Shown: one piece after another, positions 1 through 6,588 of the stretch
Layout of the letters: the number at the start of each line of letters is the position of its first letter
Numbering within the stretch: position 1 is the first letter of the stretch
NCBI RefSeq assembly: GCF_021742065.1
Contig: NZ_JAKKIE010000086.1
Span: 1-10,394 of the forward strand
Source: Rhizorhapis sp. SPR117
GTDB taxonomy: Bacteria > Pseudomonadota > Alphaproteobacteria > Sphingomonadales > Sphingomonadaceae
DNA length: 10,394 nt
Direction of reading: 5' to 3'
Made by a program: the position numbers and the translations under genes
The notes under the pieces: model-generated
Told to the model about the DNA's origin: nothing
Seen by the model: only the letters and a program-made list of their open reading frames with translations
The model's database searches: none

Positions 1-63
1 CTGTATCCTCGGAAAAAATGACAGTTCAGCCCTTCGGGCCTGTCATTTTTTCCGAGGATACAG
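1..63. terminator. Long perfect palindrome, probable bidirectional intrinsic terminator
   Basis: Bases 1-24 and 40-63 are perfect inverted copies (24-bp arms). The 15-nt loop holds a further small stem, GCCC (29-32) with GGGC (36-39). The GC-containing inner hairpin (about 19-45) is flanked by an A-run at 13-18 and a T-run at 46-51, so either strand's transcript would carry a stem followed by six U residues, the classic bidirectional terminator layout. It begins 1-2 bp beyond the stop of the truncated Lrp-type reading frame and would end the leftward transcript. The outer arms (CTGTATCCTCGG and its complement) are longer than a terminator needs. The palindrome may therefore be part of a mobile element whose remainder lies left of the window. 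Confidence 0.6.
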
Positions 64-64
64 A

Positions 65-445
65 CTATTCCCCGAGGTAACGGCTGAAGCCTCTTCCCGA
101 CTGAAGTCGGGGGGTTTCCTCCAAAAAGCGGGACACTAAATGGCACTCGACGATCTCGTCGAGTTTCGCAATGCGTGACTCAAAGCGTGAAAAGTCACCT
201 TGGCGATGTTCGGATAATGTCACTTCGGTAAAAACGGTCAGAAACTCACCCAGCTTGCGCAGGTTTATCTGTGCGCCGTAGCCAATGATGTAGCCTGCTT
301 TCTCCAGCCGCTTGACCCTCGTGAGGCACGGACTTGGAGAAAGACCGACCGCATCGGCAAGTTCCACATTGGTGATGCGCCCGGACTGCTGCAGTTTTGC
401 GAGGATCTTGAGATCGATCCGGTCAAGCTTCGGGCCCAATTCCAT
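65..445 (-). CDS. Lrp/AsnC-family transcriptional regulator, C-terminally truncated
   Basis: Lrp/AsnC proteins bind palindromic DNA through an N-terminal winged helix-turn-helix and sense amino acids through a C-terminal RAM domain that also drives oligomerisation. Residues 1-60 are a complete family HTH (LDRIDLKILAKLQQSGRI, then LSPSPCLTRVKRLEKAGYI). The RAM domain starts normally (LGEFLTVFTEVTL) but is lost just after VECHLVS, about residue 103. The remaining 23 residues are unrelated, Arg-rich and encoded across a hairpin sequence. Total length is 126 aa against the usual 150-165, so the gene looks broken by an insertion near base 133-139. The ATG at 445 has a purine-rich AGGGGG about 12 bp upstream and lies 21 bp after the aminotransferase stop, so the two are probably cotranscribed. 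DNA binding might survive; effector sensing and octamer formation should not. It could equally be called a pseudogene. Confidence 0.8.
   Translation of the reverse strand: MELGPKLDRIDLKILAKLQQSGRITNVELADAVGLSPSPCLTRVKRLEKAGYIIGYGAQINLRKLGEFLTVFTEVTLSEHRQGDFSRFESRIAKLDEIVECHLVSRFLEETPRLQSGRGFSRYLGE
86..133. other. Hairpin sequence resembling an IS200/IS605-type element end
   Basis: The stem CCCGAC (96-101) and GTCGGG (106-111) encloses a TGAA loop. On the minus strand this reads as a C-run followed by GACTTCAGTC and a G-run, then GGCTTCAGCC. Subterminal hairpins of this form are common at the ends of IS200/IS605 elements and in the omega RNA region of their tnpB genes; this comparison is from memory and was not searched. 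The homology of the adjacent Lrp-type protein stops at about 133-139, which fits an element boundary there. No transposase or TnpB sequence is inside the window. A solo end, a REP-like repeat or a plain hairpin are alternatives. Confidence 0.35.
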
Positions 446-466
446 GATCCAGTTTCCCCCTAGCGG

Positions 467-1876
467 TCAGTGGACAGCGGCGCGCACGTCCGGTTGCTCA
501 AGTAGCTGATCGAGCGATTTCCTGACTCTTTCGAATATAAGGTCCATTTCGTCGTCTGAGCAGCAAAGAGCCGGTGCGAAACCGATAACGGCATTGGCGA
601 AGCAACGCACTATCACGCCATTATCCCAAGTGAGCTGAGAAAGCCGACCAGCTATGTCCAGTTCAGATGAAAATCCTGTCTTTGTCGACTTATCAGTCAC
701 CAGTTCGATCGCGCCTAGAAGACCGCGTCCACGCGTATCACCTACCAATGGGTGATCGTGAACGCGATCCATCTGCTGGGCAAATCTCTTGCCGACCGCG
801 CGCCCGTTCGCAATCAGGCCACCTTCCTGGTAAAGTCGCAGAACTTCGAGCCCGACGGCAGCGCTGACCGGATGGCCCGAATAAGTGAATCCATGGCCGA
901 CAGGCAGGGCTTCAGGCGCGCTGTCCGCAATCGTCTGGTAGATATGATCCGCCATCAGAACCGCCCCCATGGGAGCGTATCCGCTCGTCAGACCCTTGGC
1001 AAGAGTCATGAAATCGGGTGAAACATCTTCATCATCGCACGCGAACATCGGACCCGTTCGGCCAAAGCCCGTGATGACCTCATCGACAAGCATCAGGATG
1101 CCAAGTCTGGTGCAGGTCTCGCGCATCGCCTTGAGCCAGCCTTTCGGGGGGACAATGACGCCGCCCGAACCCTGGATCGGCTCGCAGCAGAAAGCAGCAA
1201 CGGTGTCTGCGCCCAGCTCCTCAACCTTGGCTTCGAGCGCCGCGACGGATGAAGCGATCACCGCTGCATCATCGGTACCTTGCGGATGCCGATAGGGATA
1301 GTGCGATGCTATATAATGCTGCCAGGGGCGCGGCAGGTCAAAACCCCGGTGGAAATTAGCCAGCGCAGTCAGCCCGGCGCCGTTGGAACTGGAGCCGTGA
1401 TACCCCCATTCCAGCGCAATAAACTGTTTCTTTTGCGGCGTTCCGATCGCGTTGAAGTAATGAACGATATACCGGATGGCGCTATCGACCGCGTCCGAGC
1501 CGCCTAGCGTAAAAAACACATGGTCAAGACCAACGGGTGCCAGCGACGCAAGTTCCGAAGCCAGCCGGATCGCCGGTTCGCTGGAAAAGTGGAAATAGCC
1601 TGTCGCGTAGGGTAGACGGCGCATCTGTTCGGCCGCTACTTCGACGATGCTTTCCTGGCCATAGCCGACATTCACGCACCACAGCCCGGCAAAAGCATCC
1701 AGCACGCGGCGACCGTCGATGTCGGTCAGCCACATGCCGTCACCTGCTGTTAGTATGCGCGCACCGTGCCGCTCGTGCCCGCGGAACGAGCTGACGGGGT
1801 GGATAAGATGGTTTCGGTCTATATCAACAAGGGAGAGATTGGACCCGACCTGCTGTTGTTTCACGATGCTTTCCAT
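467..1876 (-). CDS. Class III (omega) aminotransferase, PLP-dependent
   Basis: A fold-type I PLP enzyme of aminotransferase class III, 469 aa, of usual length for the omega-amino acid/polyamine:pyruvate group (SpuC-like and beta-alanine:pyruvate-like). Such enzymes move an amino group from an amine or omega-amino acid to pyruvate or another keto acid, giving an aldehyde or keto acid. Visible motifs are DGRRVLDAFAGLWCVNVGYG (55-74), the phosphate-binding GGSDAVDSA (125-133), YHG (159-161), the PLP-ring aspartate in LVDEVITGFGRTG (Asp265) and the Schiff-base lysine in TLAKGLTSGYAPMGA (Lys294). All are intact. The ATG at 1876 has no strong Shine-Dalgarno sequence. A GGCAT-NNN-ATGCC palindrome is centred 93 bp upstream, and the truncated Lrp-type gene follows after 21 bp. 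The substrate cannot be fixed by motif; polyamines, GABA, beta-alanine and diaminobutyrate are all possible. Confidence 0.93.
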   Translation of the reverse strand: MESIVKQQQVGSNLSLVDIDRNHLIHPVSSFRGHERHGARILTAGDGMWLTDIDGRRVLDAFAGLWCVNVGYGQESIVEVAAEQMRRLPYATGYFHFSSEPAIRLASELASLAPVGLDHVFFTLGGSDAVDSAIRYIVHYFNAIGTPQKKQFIALEWGYHGSSSNGAGLTALANFHRGFDLPRPWQHYIASHYPYRHPQGTDDAAVIASSVAALEAKVEELGADTVAAFCCEPIQGSGGVIVPPKGWLKAMRETCTRLGILMLVDEVITGFGRTGPMFACDDEDVSPDFMTLAKGLTSGYAPMGAVLMADHIYQTIADSAPEALPVGHGFTYSGHPVSAAVGLEVLRLYQEGGLIANGRAVGKRFAQQMDRVHDHPLVGDTRGRGLLGAIELVTDKSTKTGFSSELDIAGRLSQLTWDNGVIVRCFANAVIGFAPALCCSDDEMDLIFERVRKSLDQLLEQPDVRAAVH

Positions 1877-1958
1877 AATTAAAGCTTAGGTAAGACCAGA
1901 AAGGCGGTTGCACCGAATCGCCGGCCAACTTCAGCCTTCATTCGCTTTTAAAGCCAGA

Positions 1959-1978
1959 TCGCGGCATAAAATGCCGCG
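1959..1978. promoter_or_regulatory. Palindromic operator candidate, site 1
   Basis: CGCGGCAT (1960-1967) and ATGCCGCG (1971-1978) form 8-bp perfect arms around AAA. The 18-mer TCGCGGCATAAAATGCCG (1959-1976) matches the reverse complement of 6589-6606 at 17 of 18 positions. The core GGCAT-NNN-ATGCC recurs at 5693-5705, and with one mismatch at 8945-8957. The centre is 93 bp upstream of the aminotransferase start at 1876. A short hairpin role in RNA is possible, but there is no U-run. An operator, perhaps for an Lrp/AsnC-type regulator, is inferred from position and recurrence. Confidence 0.55.
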
Positions 1979-2035
1979 CAGCGTTAGGGGCAGGACCTAT
2001 TAATGACGAGGATCGAGACAGCGATCTCCGGGATG

Positions 2036-2098
2036 CTGTGGGAGGAGAAGCGCGAAAAGCGGGCATATTGCCCGGTTGAGCGCTTCGACGAACCACAG
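2036..2098. repeat. Internal hairpin A of the MITE-like element
   Basis: Nested pairs are CTGTGG (2036-2041) with CCACAG (2093-2098), GAAGCGC (2047-2053) with GCGCTTC (2080-2086), and CGGGCA (2060-2065) with TGCCCG (2069-2074) around a TAT loop. The three pairs are concentric and form one interrupted stem. This is a direct sequence observation; whether the RNA or the cruciform has a function is unknown. Confidence 0.65.
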
Positions 2099-2126
2099 GG
2101 CCCGGACATCGCTGCCCGAAGGGTGG

Positions 2127-2215
2127 GGCGAATACAGGCGCTGGCGCGGTCGGCCGATTGCCAGATACTTCCAGTATCTGGCCGCACGCCCTCCCTCCCA
2201 GCGCCTGTATTCGCC
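2127..2215. repeat. Internal hairpin B of the MITE-like element
   Basis: An 18-bp perfect inverted repeat (2127-2144 with 2198-2215, beginning GGCGAATACAGGCGCTGG) encloses a second perfect hairpin, CCAGATACT (2161-2169) with AGTATCTGG (2173-2181) and a three-base loop. It would be part of any read-through transcript from the dehydrogenase gene into the aminotransferase gene. Neither arm is followed by a U-run, so it is not a typical intrinsic terminator; 3'-end stabilisation of mRNA is possible. Confidence 0.7.
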
Positions 2216-2249
2216 TCCATCTCGACCTCGTCATTAATAGGTCCTGCCC

Positions 2250-3326
2250 CTAACCAATGGCCGCGGTGATCGCCTTTCCGCAGCTCACGGTATCGGCATT
2301 TCCCTTCAGATCGGCGGTCCTGCCCGAAGACGAGGCAAGTACTTCTTCGATCGCCCTGATTATAGCGGCTGCAGCTTCCGCTTCGCCCAGATGCTGAAGC
2401 ATCATCGCAGCCGACCAGATCTGCCCGATCGGATTGGCAATCCCCTGACCAGCAATGTCAGGCGCGGAACCATGAACTGGCTCGAACAGTGAAGGGTGGA
2501 TCCCTTCGGGATTGATGTTGGCCGACGGTGCCACGCCAATGGTGCCCGTGCACGCCGGCCCCAGATCCGACAGGATATCGCCAAACAGGTTTGATGCCAC
2601 GACAACATCGAAGCGGTCGGGGTTCATGACGAACTGCGCGGTCAGAATGTCGATATGGTATTTGTCATGACTGACCGATGGATAGTCGACAGCGATCGCC
2701 TCAACGCGCGAATCCCAGAAAGGCATGGTGATGGCGATCCCGTTGGACTTGGTTGCAGAGGTGAGGTGCCGGCGCTCGCGCTTTTCGGCCAGATCAAAAG
2801 CATAGCGCAGCACACGATCGACACCATAACGGGTCATGACCGTTTCCTGGATCACCACTTCGCGTTCGGTGCCCGGGAACATATGCCCGCCGATCGAGCT
2901 ATATTCACCCTCGGTATTTTCGCGCACGACCCAGAAGTCGATATCGCCAGGCTTGCGATTGGCTAGCGGACAGGGAATGCCGGGCATGAGGCGCACCGGA
3001 CGAAGATTTACGTACTGGTCGTATTCGCGCCGAAACTGGAGGATCGACTGCCACAAAGAGATATGATCGGGGACGATGTCAGGCCAGCCGACCGCACCGA
3101 AGAATATCGCATCGGGGCGACCGATCTGCGCCTTCCAGTCATCGGGCATCATCTGGCCGTGGGCGGCGTAATAGTCGCAGTTCGCGAAATCGTGCCATTG
3201 TTGCTCGATCTCGAAACCGAACCGGGCGGCTGCCACTTCAAGAGCACGGATCCCCTCCGGCATCACTTCCTTACCGATGCCGTCGCCCGGAATGACGGAA
3301 ATGGCGTATTTGCGCTTGATAGTCAC
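2250..3326 (-). CDS. Tartrate/D-malate dehydrogenase (TtuC/DmlA-like, isopropylmalate dehydrogenase superfamily)
   Basis: A 358-aa beta-decarboxylating dehydrogenase that oxidises a 2-hydroxyacid with NAD and a divalent metal. The relatives TtuC and DmlA act on tartrate and D-malate, the latter giving pyruvate and CO2. Visible features are IPGDGIGKEV (12-21), the substrate-arginine stretch LQFRREYDQYVNLRPVRLMP (96-115), VRENTEGEYSS (134-144), Lys193, the metal aspartates in NLFGDILSDLGP (246-257) and EPVHGSAPDIAGQGIANP (282-299). LWQSILQFRREYDQYVNLRP is more like TtuC/DmlA than LeuB or isocitrate dehydrogenase. The start is GTG at 3326, with AAGGG 8-12 bp upstream, 10 bp after the dehydrogenase stop. 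The TAG stop straddles the edge of the MITE-like element: T and A come from the target and G from the element. Tartrate versus D-malate cannot be decided here. Confidence 0.9.
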   Translation of the reverse strand: MTIKRKYAISVIPGDGIGKEVMPEGIRALEVAAARFGFEIEQQWHDFANCDYYAAHGQMMPDDWKAQIGRPDAIFFGAVGWPDIVPDHISLWQSILQFRREYDQYVNLRPVRLMPGIPCPLANRKPGDIDFWVVRENTEGEYSSIGGHMFPGTEREVVIQETVMTRYGVDRVLRYAFDLAEKRERRHLTSATKSNGIAITMPFWDSRVEAIAVDYPSVSHDKYHIDILTAQFVMNPDRFDVVVASNLFGDILSDLGPACTGTIGVAPSANINPEGIHPSLFEPVHGSAPDIAGQGIANPIGQIWSAAMMLQHLGEAEAAAAIIRAIEEVLASSSGRTADLKGNADTVSCGKAITAAIG

Positions 3327-3336
3327 GGATAACCCT

Positions 3337-4797
3337 TCAAAGATCGAGCCCGCCGATGTGGAAGGCCTTGGTTTCCAGATATTCCTCGATACCGGCCTGT
3401 CCGCCCTCGCGACCGAGGCCGGATTGCTTCACACCGCCAAATGGCGCCATTTCCAGCGCCAACGAACCGGTGTTCAACCCGACCATACCTGCCTCCAGCC
3501 GCTCGGCAACGCGGAATGCGCGCGAGAGGTCGCGCGTGTAGAAATAGCTGGCGAGGCCGTAGGGCGTGGCATTGGCCAGCTCGAGAGCCTCAGCCTCGCT
3601 GCCAAAACGGTAGAGCGGCGCCACAGGGCCGAAGGTTTCCTCCGCAGCGCAGATCATGTCCGCCGTTGCGCCACCGATCACCAACGGCAAGACAAAGTTG
3701 CCACCCTCCCGACCGCTACCGCTGGCGAGAATCTTGCCGCCCTTCGCAAGGGCATCATCGACGTGGGCATGGATCTTATCGACTGTGGGCATGTTGATCA
3801 TCGGGCCGATGGTGGCACCGGGCTCCATGCCCGGCGCCACATGGAGCGCCGAAACCGCGCGACTCAGGCGTGCAGCGAATTCGTCGTAGACCGAATCCTG
3901 CACCATGACCCGGTTCGCGCAGACACAGGTCTGGCCACCGTTGCGGAACTTGCTGGCCATTGTGGCGCTGACCGCAAGGTCGAGATCGGCGTCCCCGAAC
4001 ACGATCAGCGGAGCATTGCCGCCCAGTTCAAGACTGAGCTTCTTCACCGTGTCCGCGCTTTGCCGGTAAAGCAGCGAACCAACGCGGGTCGAGCCCGTGA
4101 ATGACAGCTTGCGAACAATGGGACTGGCGGTGATCGTCGCGCCGATTTCCTGCGGCATGCCCGTCACGATGTTGATCACGCCAGCCGGGAAGCCCGCGCG
4201 CATGGCCAGTTCGCCCAACGCAAGCGCGGTGAACGGCGTCAGGTCCGAAGGCTTGAGCACAACAGTGCACCCGGCGGCAAGCGCCGCCGCGCATTTGCGG
4301 GTGACGGTCTGCGCCGGAAAGTTCCATGGCGTAATGGCAGCGCTCACGCCGATCGGTTCGCTGATGAGGATGATCCGGCGGTTGCGCTCGGGCGAGGCCA
4401 CGTTGTGACCGCCGACGCGGCGGCCTTCTTCGGCGAACCACTTGATGAACGTAGCGGCATAGCGGATTTCACCTTGCGCTTCGGCAAAGGGCTTGCCCTG
4501 TTCGGCGGTCAGTATCCGGGCCAGATCGTCCAGATTTTCAAGAACCAGTACGTGCCAACGTTCCAACACGACCGCGCGTTCGTTCCCCGTCCACCCTCGC
4601 CATTCCGGCCAGGCCGCATTGGCCGCAGCAATCGCGGCTTGCGTCTCCGCCGCGCTGCAATCCGGCACTTCACCGATTACCGCACCGCAGGCCGGATCCT
4701 CAACGGCAACGCTGGCGCGGCCAGAGGCGGGCACCCAGTCGCCATTGATCAGAGCGGCCTGGCGTAGCAGGCTGGCATCTTTGAGTTCGAGAGTCAT
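3337..4797 (-). CDS. NAD(P)-dependent aldehyde dehydrogenase, succinate-semialdehyde dehydrogenase (GabD)-like
   Basis: Oxidises an aldehyde, in GabD relatives succinate semialdehyde, to the acid using NAD(P). At 486 aa from this start it has normal family length. Intact motifs are ITPWNFPAQTVTRKCAAALA (155-174, with Asn159), LKPSD (181-185, with Lys182), FTGSTRVG (233-240), the general-base Glu257 in LELGG, and the nucleophile Cys291 in FRNGGQTCVCANR, which closely resembles the GabD signature. I chose the ATG at 4797 because it overlaps the preceding acetyltransferase stop as ATGA (4794-4797), a sign of translational coupling. The frame remains open to 4890, but that 31-residue extension is Arg-rich, unlike the family and inside the upstream gene. 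It is the natural partner of an omega-aminotransferase: transamination makes a semialdehyde, this enzyme oxidises it. Glutarate- or aspartate-semialdehyde-type substrates are alternatives. Confidence 0.92.
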   Translation of the reverse strand: MTLELKDASLLRQAALINGDWVPASGRASVAVEDPACGAVIGEVPDCSAAETQAAIAAANAAWPEWRGWTGNERAVVLERWHVLVLENLDDLARILTAEQGKPFAEAQGEIRYAATFIKWFAEEGRRVGGHNVASPERNRRIILISEPIGVSAAITPWNFPAQTVTRKCAAALAAGCTVVLKPSDLTPFTALALGELAMRAGFPAGVINIVTGMPQEIGATITASPIVRKLSFTGSTRVGSLLYRQSADTVKKLSLELGGNAPLIVFGDADLDLAVSATMASKFRNGGQTCVCANRVMVQDSVYDEFAARLSRAVSALHVAPGMEPGATIGPMINMPTVDKIHAHVDDALAKGGKILASGSGREGGNFVLPLVIGGATADMICAAEETFGPVAPLYRFGSEAEALELANATPYGLASYFYTRDLSRAFRVAERLEAGMVGLNTGSLALEMAPFGGVKQSGLGREGGQAGIEEYLETKAFHIGGLDL

Positions 4798-5669
4798 CCG
4801 AGGGCCTGCGCAGCAAGAGCAAAAACCTTGGCCTCGGGACCTGAAACCGGTGCGGGGCCGCGCGCCATGGTGCGAACCGAGCCGACGCACGGTAAACCGA
4901 GGCTATCAAGCCAGCCGCTCAGGTCGCCTTCTGCGGTAACATCGATCCTGCAAAATCTTCTTTGCTTCACCGCCAGCCAGTGAAGGATGAGCGCCTTCGC
5001 GCTTGTCGAATCGGGCGCCACAACCGGCGCAATCGACCAGCCGCGCCCGAACCGGCGAAGCATGGCGAAACCAGCTGGCACGTTGTCGTGGGTATAGACG
5101 ACGGTGCGGCTTTCCTGCGCCAGGGTATCGAACAACGCCCTGCGATCCATGCCGCTCGCTGCGCCGTAGAAGGACGCAAGGCTGGTGTCAGCCTTGCCTT
5201 TCGGGCGAATTCGATCGCCGGGCGAAAGTTCGGCAAGCGGCACATCCTTGACCAGTCCTTGATGCTGATAGACGCGGCCGGTCTCGACGAAACCGAGCTT
5301 CTGATACAGCGGCAGGCCTTCTTCGGTCGCGTTAAGGACAATGGTGCGATTTCCGAGGCGGCGGATCATCTCTTCCATCAGCTTGCGACCGATCCCCTGG
5401 CCTTGGGCGGCGGGAGAGACTATCACCATGCCAATGGTCGCCATGTCTTCGCCAAAGCACCAGGCCATGGTCGTGCCGATCAGCTTGCCGTCCCGTTCCG
5501 CCACCAGCCCTTCGCCCAGCTTAAGGAAAAGTTCCCAGTCCTCATTCCGATGCGGCCATTGCTGCTCTATCGAAAGTTCCATGGCTGCCGGGAGATCAAG
5601 AACAGTCATGGGCCGCATTACGAGAGATGCATTCAAGGCTGTCGCTGTCTGCATAATCTTGTTCACCAT
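4794..5669 (-). CDS. Two-domain GNAT-family N-acetyltransferase
   Basis: A soluble acetyl-CoA-dependent acetyltransferase of 291 aa. Residues about 16-140 form a GNAT domain, with the acetyl-CoA loop in VSPAAQGQGIGRKLMEEMI (84-102, Q-x-x-G-x-G pattern) and the late LYQKLGFVETG (121-131). Residues about 150-290 form a second, weaker domain with WSIAPVVAPDS and a closing GSVRTMARG. This layout recalls the YitH/HolE type with its C-terminal Acetyltransf_18 domain; that match is from memory. It is first in a three-gene operon with the semialdehyde and tartrate/malate dehydrogenases, so it may acetylate or detoxify a pathway amine. The start is uncertain: ATG at 5669 lacks a clear Shine-Dalgarno sequence, and internal Met codons at residues 6 and 18 are possible. 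A GGCAT-NNN-ATGCC palindrome lies about 24 bp upstream of 5669. Confidence 0.85.
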   Translation of the reverse strand: MVNKIMQTATALNASLVMRPMTVLDLPAAMELSIEQQWPHRNEDWELFLKLGEGLVAERDGKLIGTTMAWCFGEDMATIGMVIVSPAAQGQGIGRKLMEEMIRRLGNRTIVLNATEEGLPLYQKLGFVETGRVYQHQGLVKDVPLAELSPGDRIRPKGKADTSLASFYGAASGMDRRALFDTLAQESRTVVYTHDNVPAGFAMLRRFGRGWSIAPVVAPDSTSAKALILHWLAVKQRRFCRIDVTAEGDLSGWLDSLGLPCVGSVRTMARGPAPVSGPEAKVFALAAQALG

Positions 5670-5692
5670 GGTAGTTTCAATCGGTCAGGATT

Positions 5693-5707
5693 GGCATGAG
5701 ATGCCGG
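5693..5707. promoter_or_regulatory. Palindromic operator candidate, site 3
   Basis: GGCAT (5693-5697), GAG, then ATGCC (5701-5705), followed by GG. It shares the exact 5+5 core and 3-bp spacing with sites at 1963-1975 and 6590-6602. It lies in the 120-bp gap between the HAD gene and the acetyltransferase operon, centred 30 bp from the proposed operon start. That is closer than at the other sites, which would suit repression if the start is right. The arms are only 5 bp, so alone it would be weak; recurrence gives it weight. Confidence 0.5.
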
Positions 5708-5789
5708 TTTTCAAACAATAATAGAAGAATATCGCGCCATCAGCCCGGCACCGATCACCCACGACGGGTAAGGGGCGGATACAGAGAAG

Positions 5790-6458
5790 TCACAGGCCGA
5801 CCACTGCGGGCAGGCAACCGATATGGGGGATTTCGATATCGCGGTAGTTGGCGTTCGACGGCTCGTGTCCTCGCCCGACGAAGACCCGGCAGCCAAAGCC
5901 GAGGTCGGTCGCGGTGTTCTGATCATAGCGGAAGCTCGATGAGACGTGCATCATGACCTCCGGCCCGCAGCCAAGCTGATCGAACATATATTCGAAGGCC
6001 TGCATGCGCGGCTTGTAAGCCTGCGCGCTTTCGGCGGTGTAGACCCGGTGAAACGGCGCGCCGAGCAGCGCCACATTGCGTCCGATCTGCTCGTTCATCG
6101 CATTTGAAAGGATCACCAGCGGAATCTTGTCGGCGATCTGCGACAGCCCGCCCGGCACGTCGTCATGCGGCCCCCAGGTCGGCACCGCCTCGTAGACCGC
6201 ATCGCCATCGGCCTCGCGATATTCGACCCCCATCGCTTTGGATGTCCGCCGCACGGCGTTGCGCAGCACCTCGCGATAGGGCTTCCAGGCCCCAAGCGCC
6301 TCATCCAGGCGATAGGCCGAAAAGACCCGGCACATCTCGTCCATGGCCTCGGGCGGGAGCCGGTCGGCAAAAAACTCCCGCGCCATTTCCGACATCCGAA
6401 AACGGATGAGCGTGCCGTAACAGTCAAAGCTGATGTACTTGGGCTGGAAGATGCTCAT
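5790..6458 (-). CDS. HAD-superfamily hydrolase, haloacid dehalogenase type II-like
   Basis: A 222-aa hydrolase that should form a covalent aspartyl intermediate. HAD motif I is FDCYGTLI with nucleophile Asp12, motif II is LSNA (Ser118, Asn119), motif III is the lysine in YKP (Lys149), and motif IV is VSSSFRYDQNTATDLGF (172-188) with Asp179. Family resemblance is to L-2-haloacid dehalogenases, but the motif IV loop reads SSSFRYD rather than the SSNAWD of characterised enzymes, and I see no clear counterpart of their active-site arginine. Dehalogenase activity is therefore doubtful, and another small-molecule substrate is likely. The ATG at 6458 has AGGGA about 10-14 bp upstream. It seems to be its own transcription unit, with palindrome site 2 centred 138 bp upstream. 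Confidence 0.85.
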   Translation of the reverse strand: MSIFQPKYISFDCYGTLIRFRMSEMAREFFADRLPPEAMDEMCRVFSAYRLDEALGAWKPYREVLRNAVRRTSKAMGVEYREADGDAVYEAVPTWGPHDDVPGGLSQIADKIPLVILSNAMNEQIGRNVALLGAPFHRVYTAESAQAYKPRMQAFEYMFDQLGCGPEVMMHVSSSFRYDQNTATDLGFGCRVFVGRGHEPSNANYRDIEIPHIGCLPAVVGL

Positions 6459-6588
6459 CTAGATTGTTCCCTATTTCTCAGATCAGGCTCGATCCTGTGT
6501 TGCACTGATCTTTCACCATCGAAGGCACGAAACTTGTTTCCGATTGGCAGGTTTGCACTAGGGGCCGATATCTTTGTTCAACCTGTTT

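Larger units (their letters stand above)
1987..2250. mobile_element. 264-bp MITE-like element with 25-bp terminal inverted repeats and TA duplication
   Basis: Bases 1987-2011 and 2226-2250 are perfect 25-bp inverted repeats that begin GGGGCAGGACCTATTAATGA. They are flanked by TA on both sides (1985-1986 and 2251-2252), consistent with a 2-bp TA target duplication as made by IS630/Tc1-mariner and some IS5-family transposases. The outer flanks GTTA and TAAC extend the symmetry by 4 bp; removing the element and one TA leaves GTTAAC, itself a palindrome, which explains that extension. The interior has no recognisable transposase and is filled by two hairpins. This is the profile of a non-autonomous element needing a transposase in trans. 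The parent IS family is not identified. Confidence 0.75.

Noticed and set aside
1..63. CRISPR repeat or attachment site
   Set aside because: There is only one copy of the palindrome and no regularly spaced repeats or integrase gene in the window.
2060..2074. CGGGCATATTGCCCG as a further copy of the operator
   Set aside because: The right half is GCCCG rather than ATGCC and it is part of the MITE hairpin A.
1938..2269. Several open frames inside the MITE-like element, considered as a small transposase
   Set aside because: Both strands have similar frames because of the inverted repeats, and none shows transposase motifs such as DDE-type signatures.
2977..2992. ATGCC-GGGCAT inside the tartrate/malate dehydrogenase gene as another operator
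   Set aside because: The half-sites are in the reverse order and inside a coding region, so it does not match the GGCAT-NNN-ATGCC pattern.
3277..4104. 275-codon plus-strand open frame
   Set aside because: It lies opposite the well-supported aldehyde dehydrogenase and has no recognisable domain; such frames are expected opposite high-GC genes.
4798..4890. N-terminal extension of the aldehyde dehydrogenase to 4890
   Set aside because: The 31 residues are Arg/Cys-rich, lie within the acetyltransferase gene and do not match the family; ATG at 4797 overlaps the upstream stop as ATGA.
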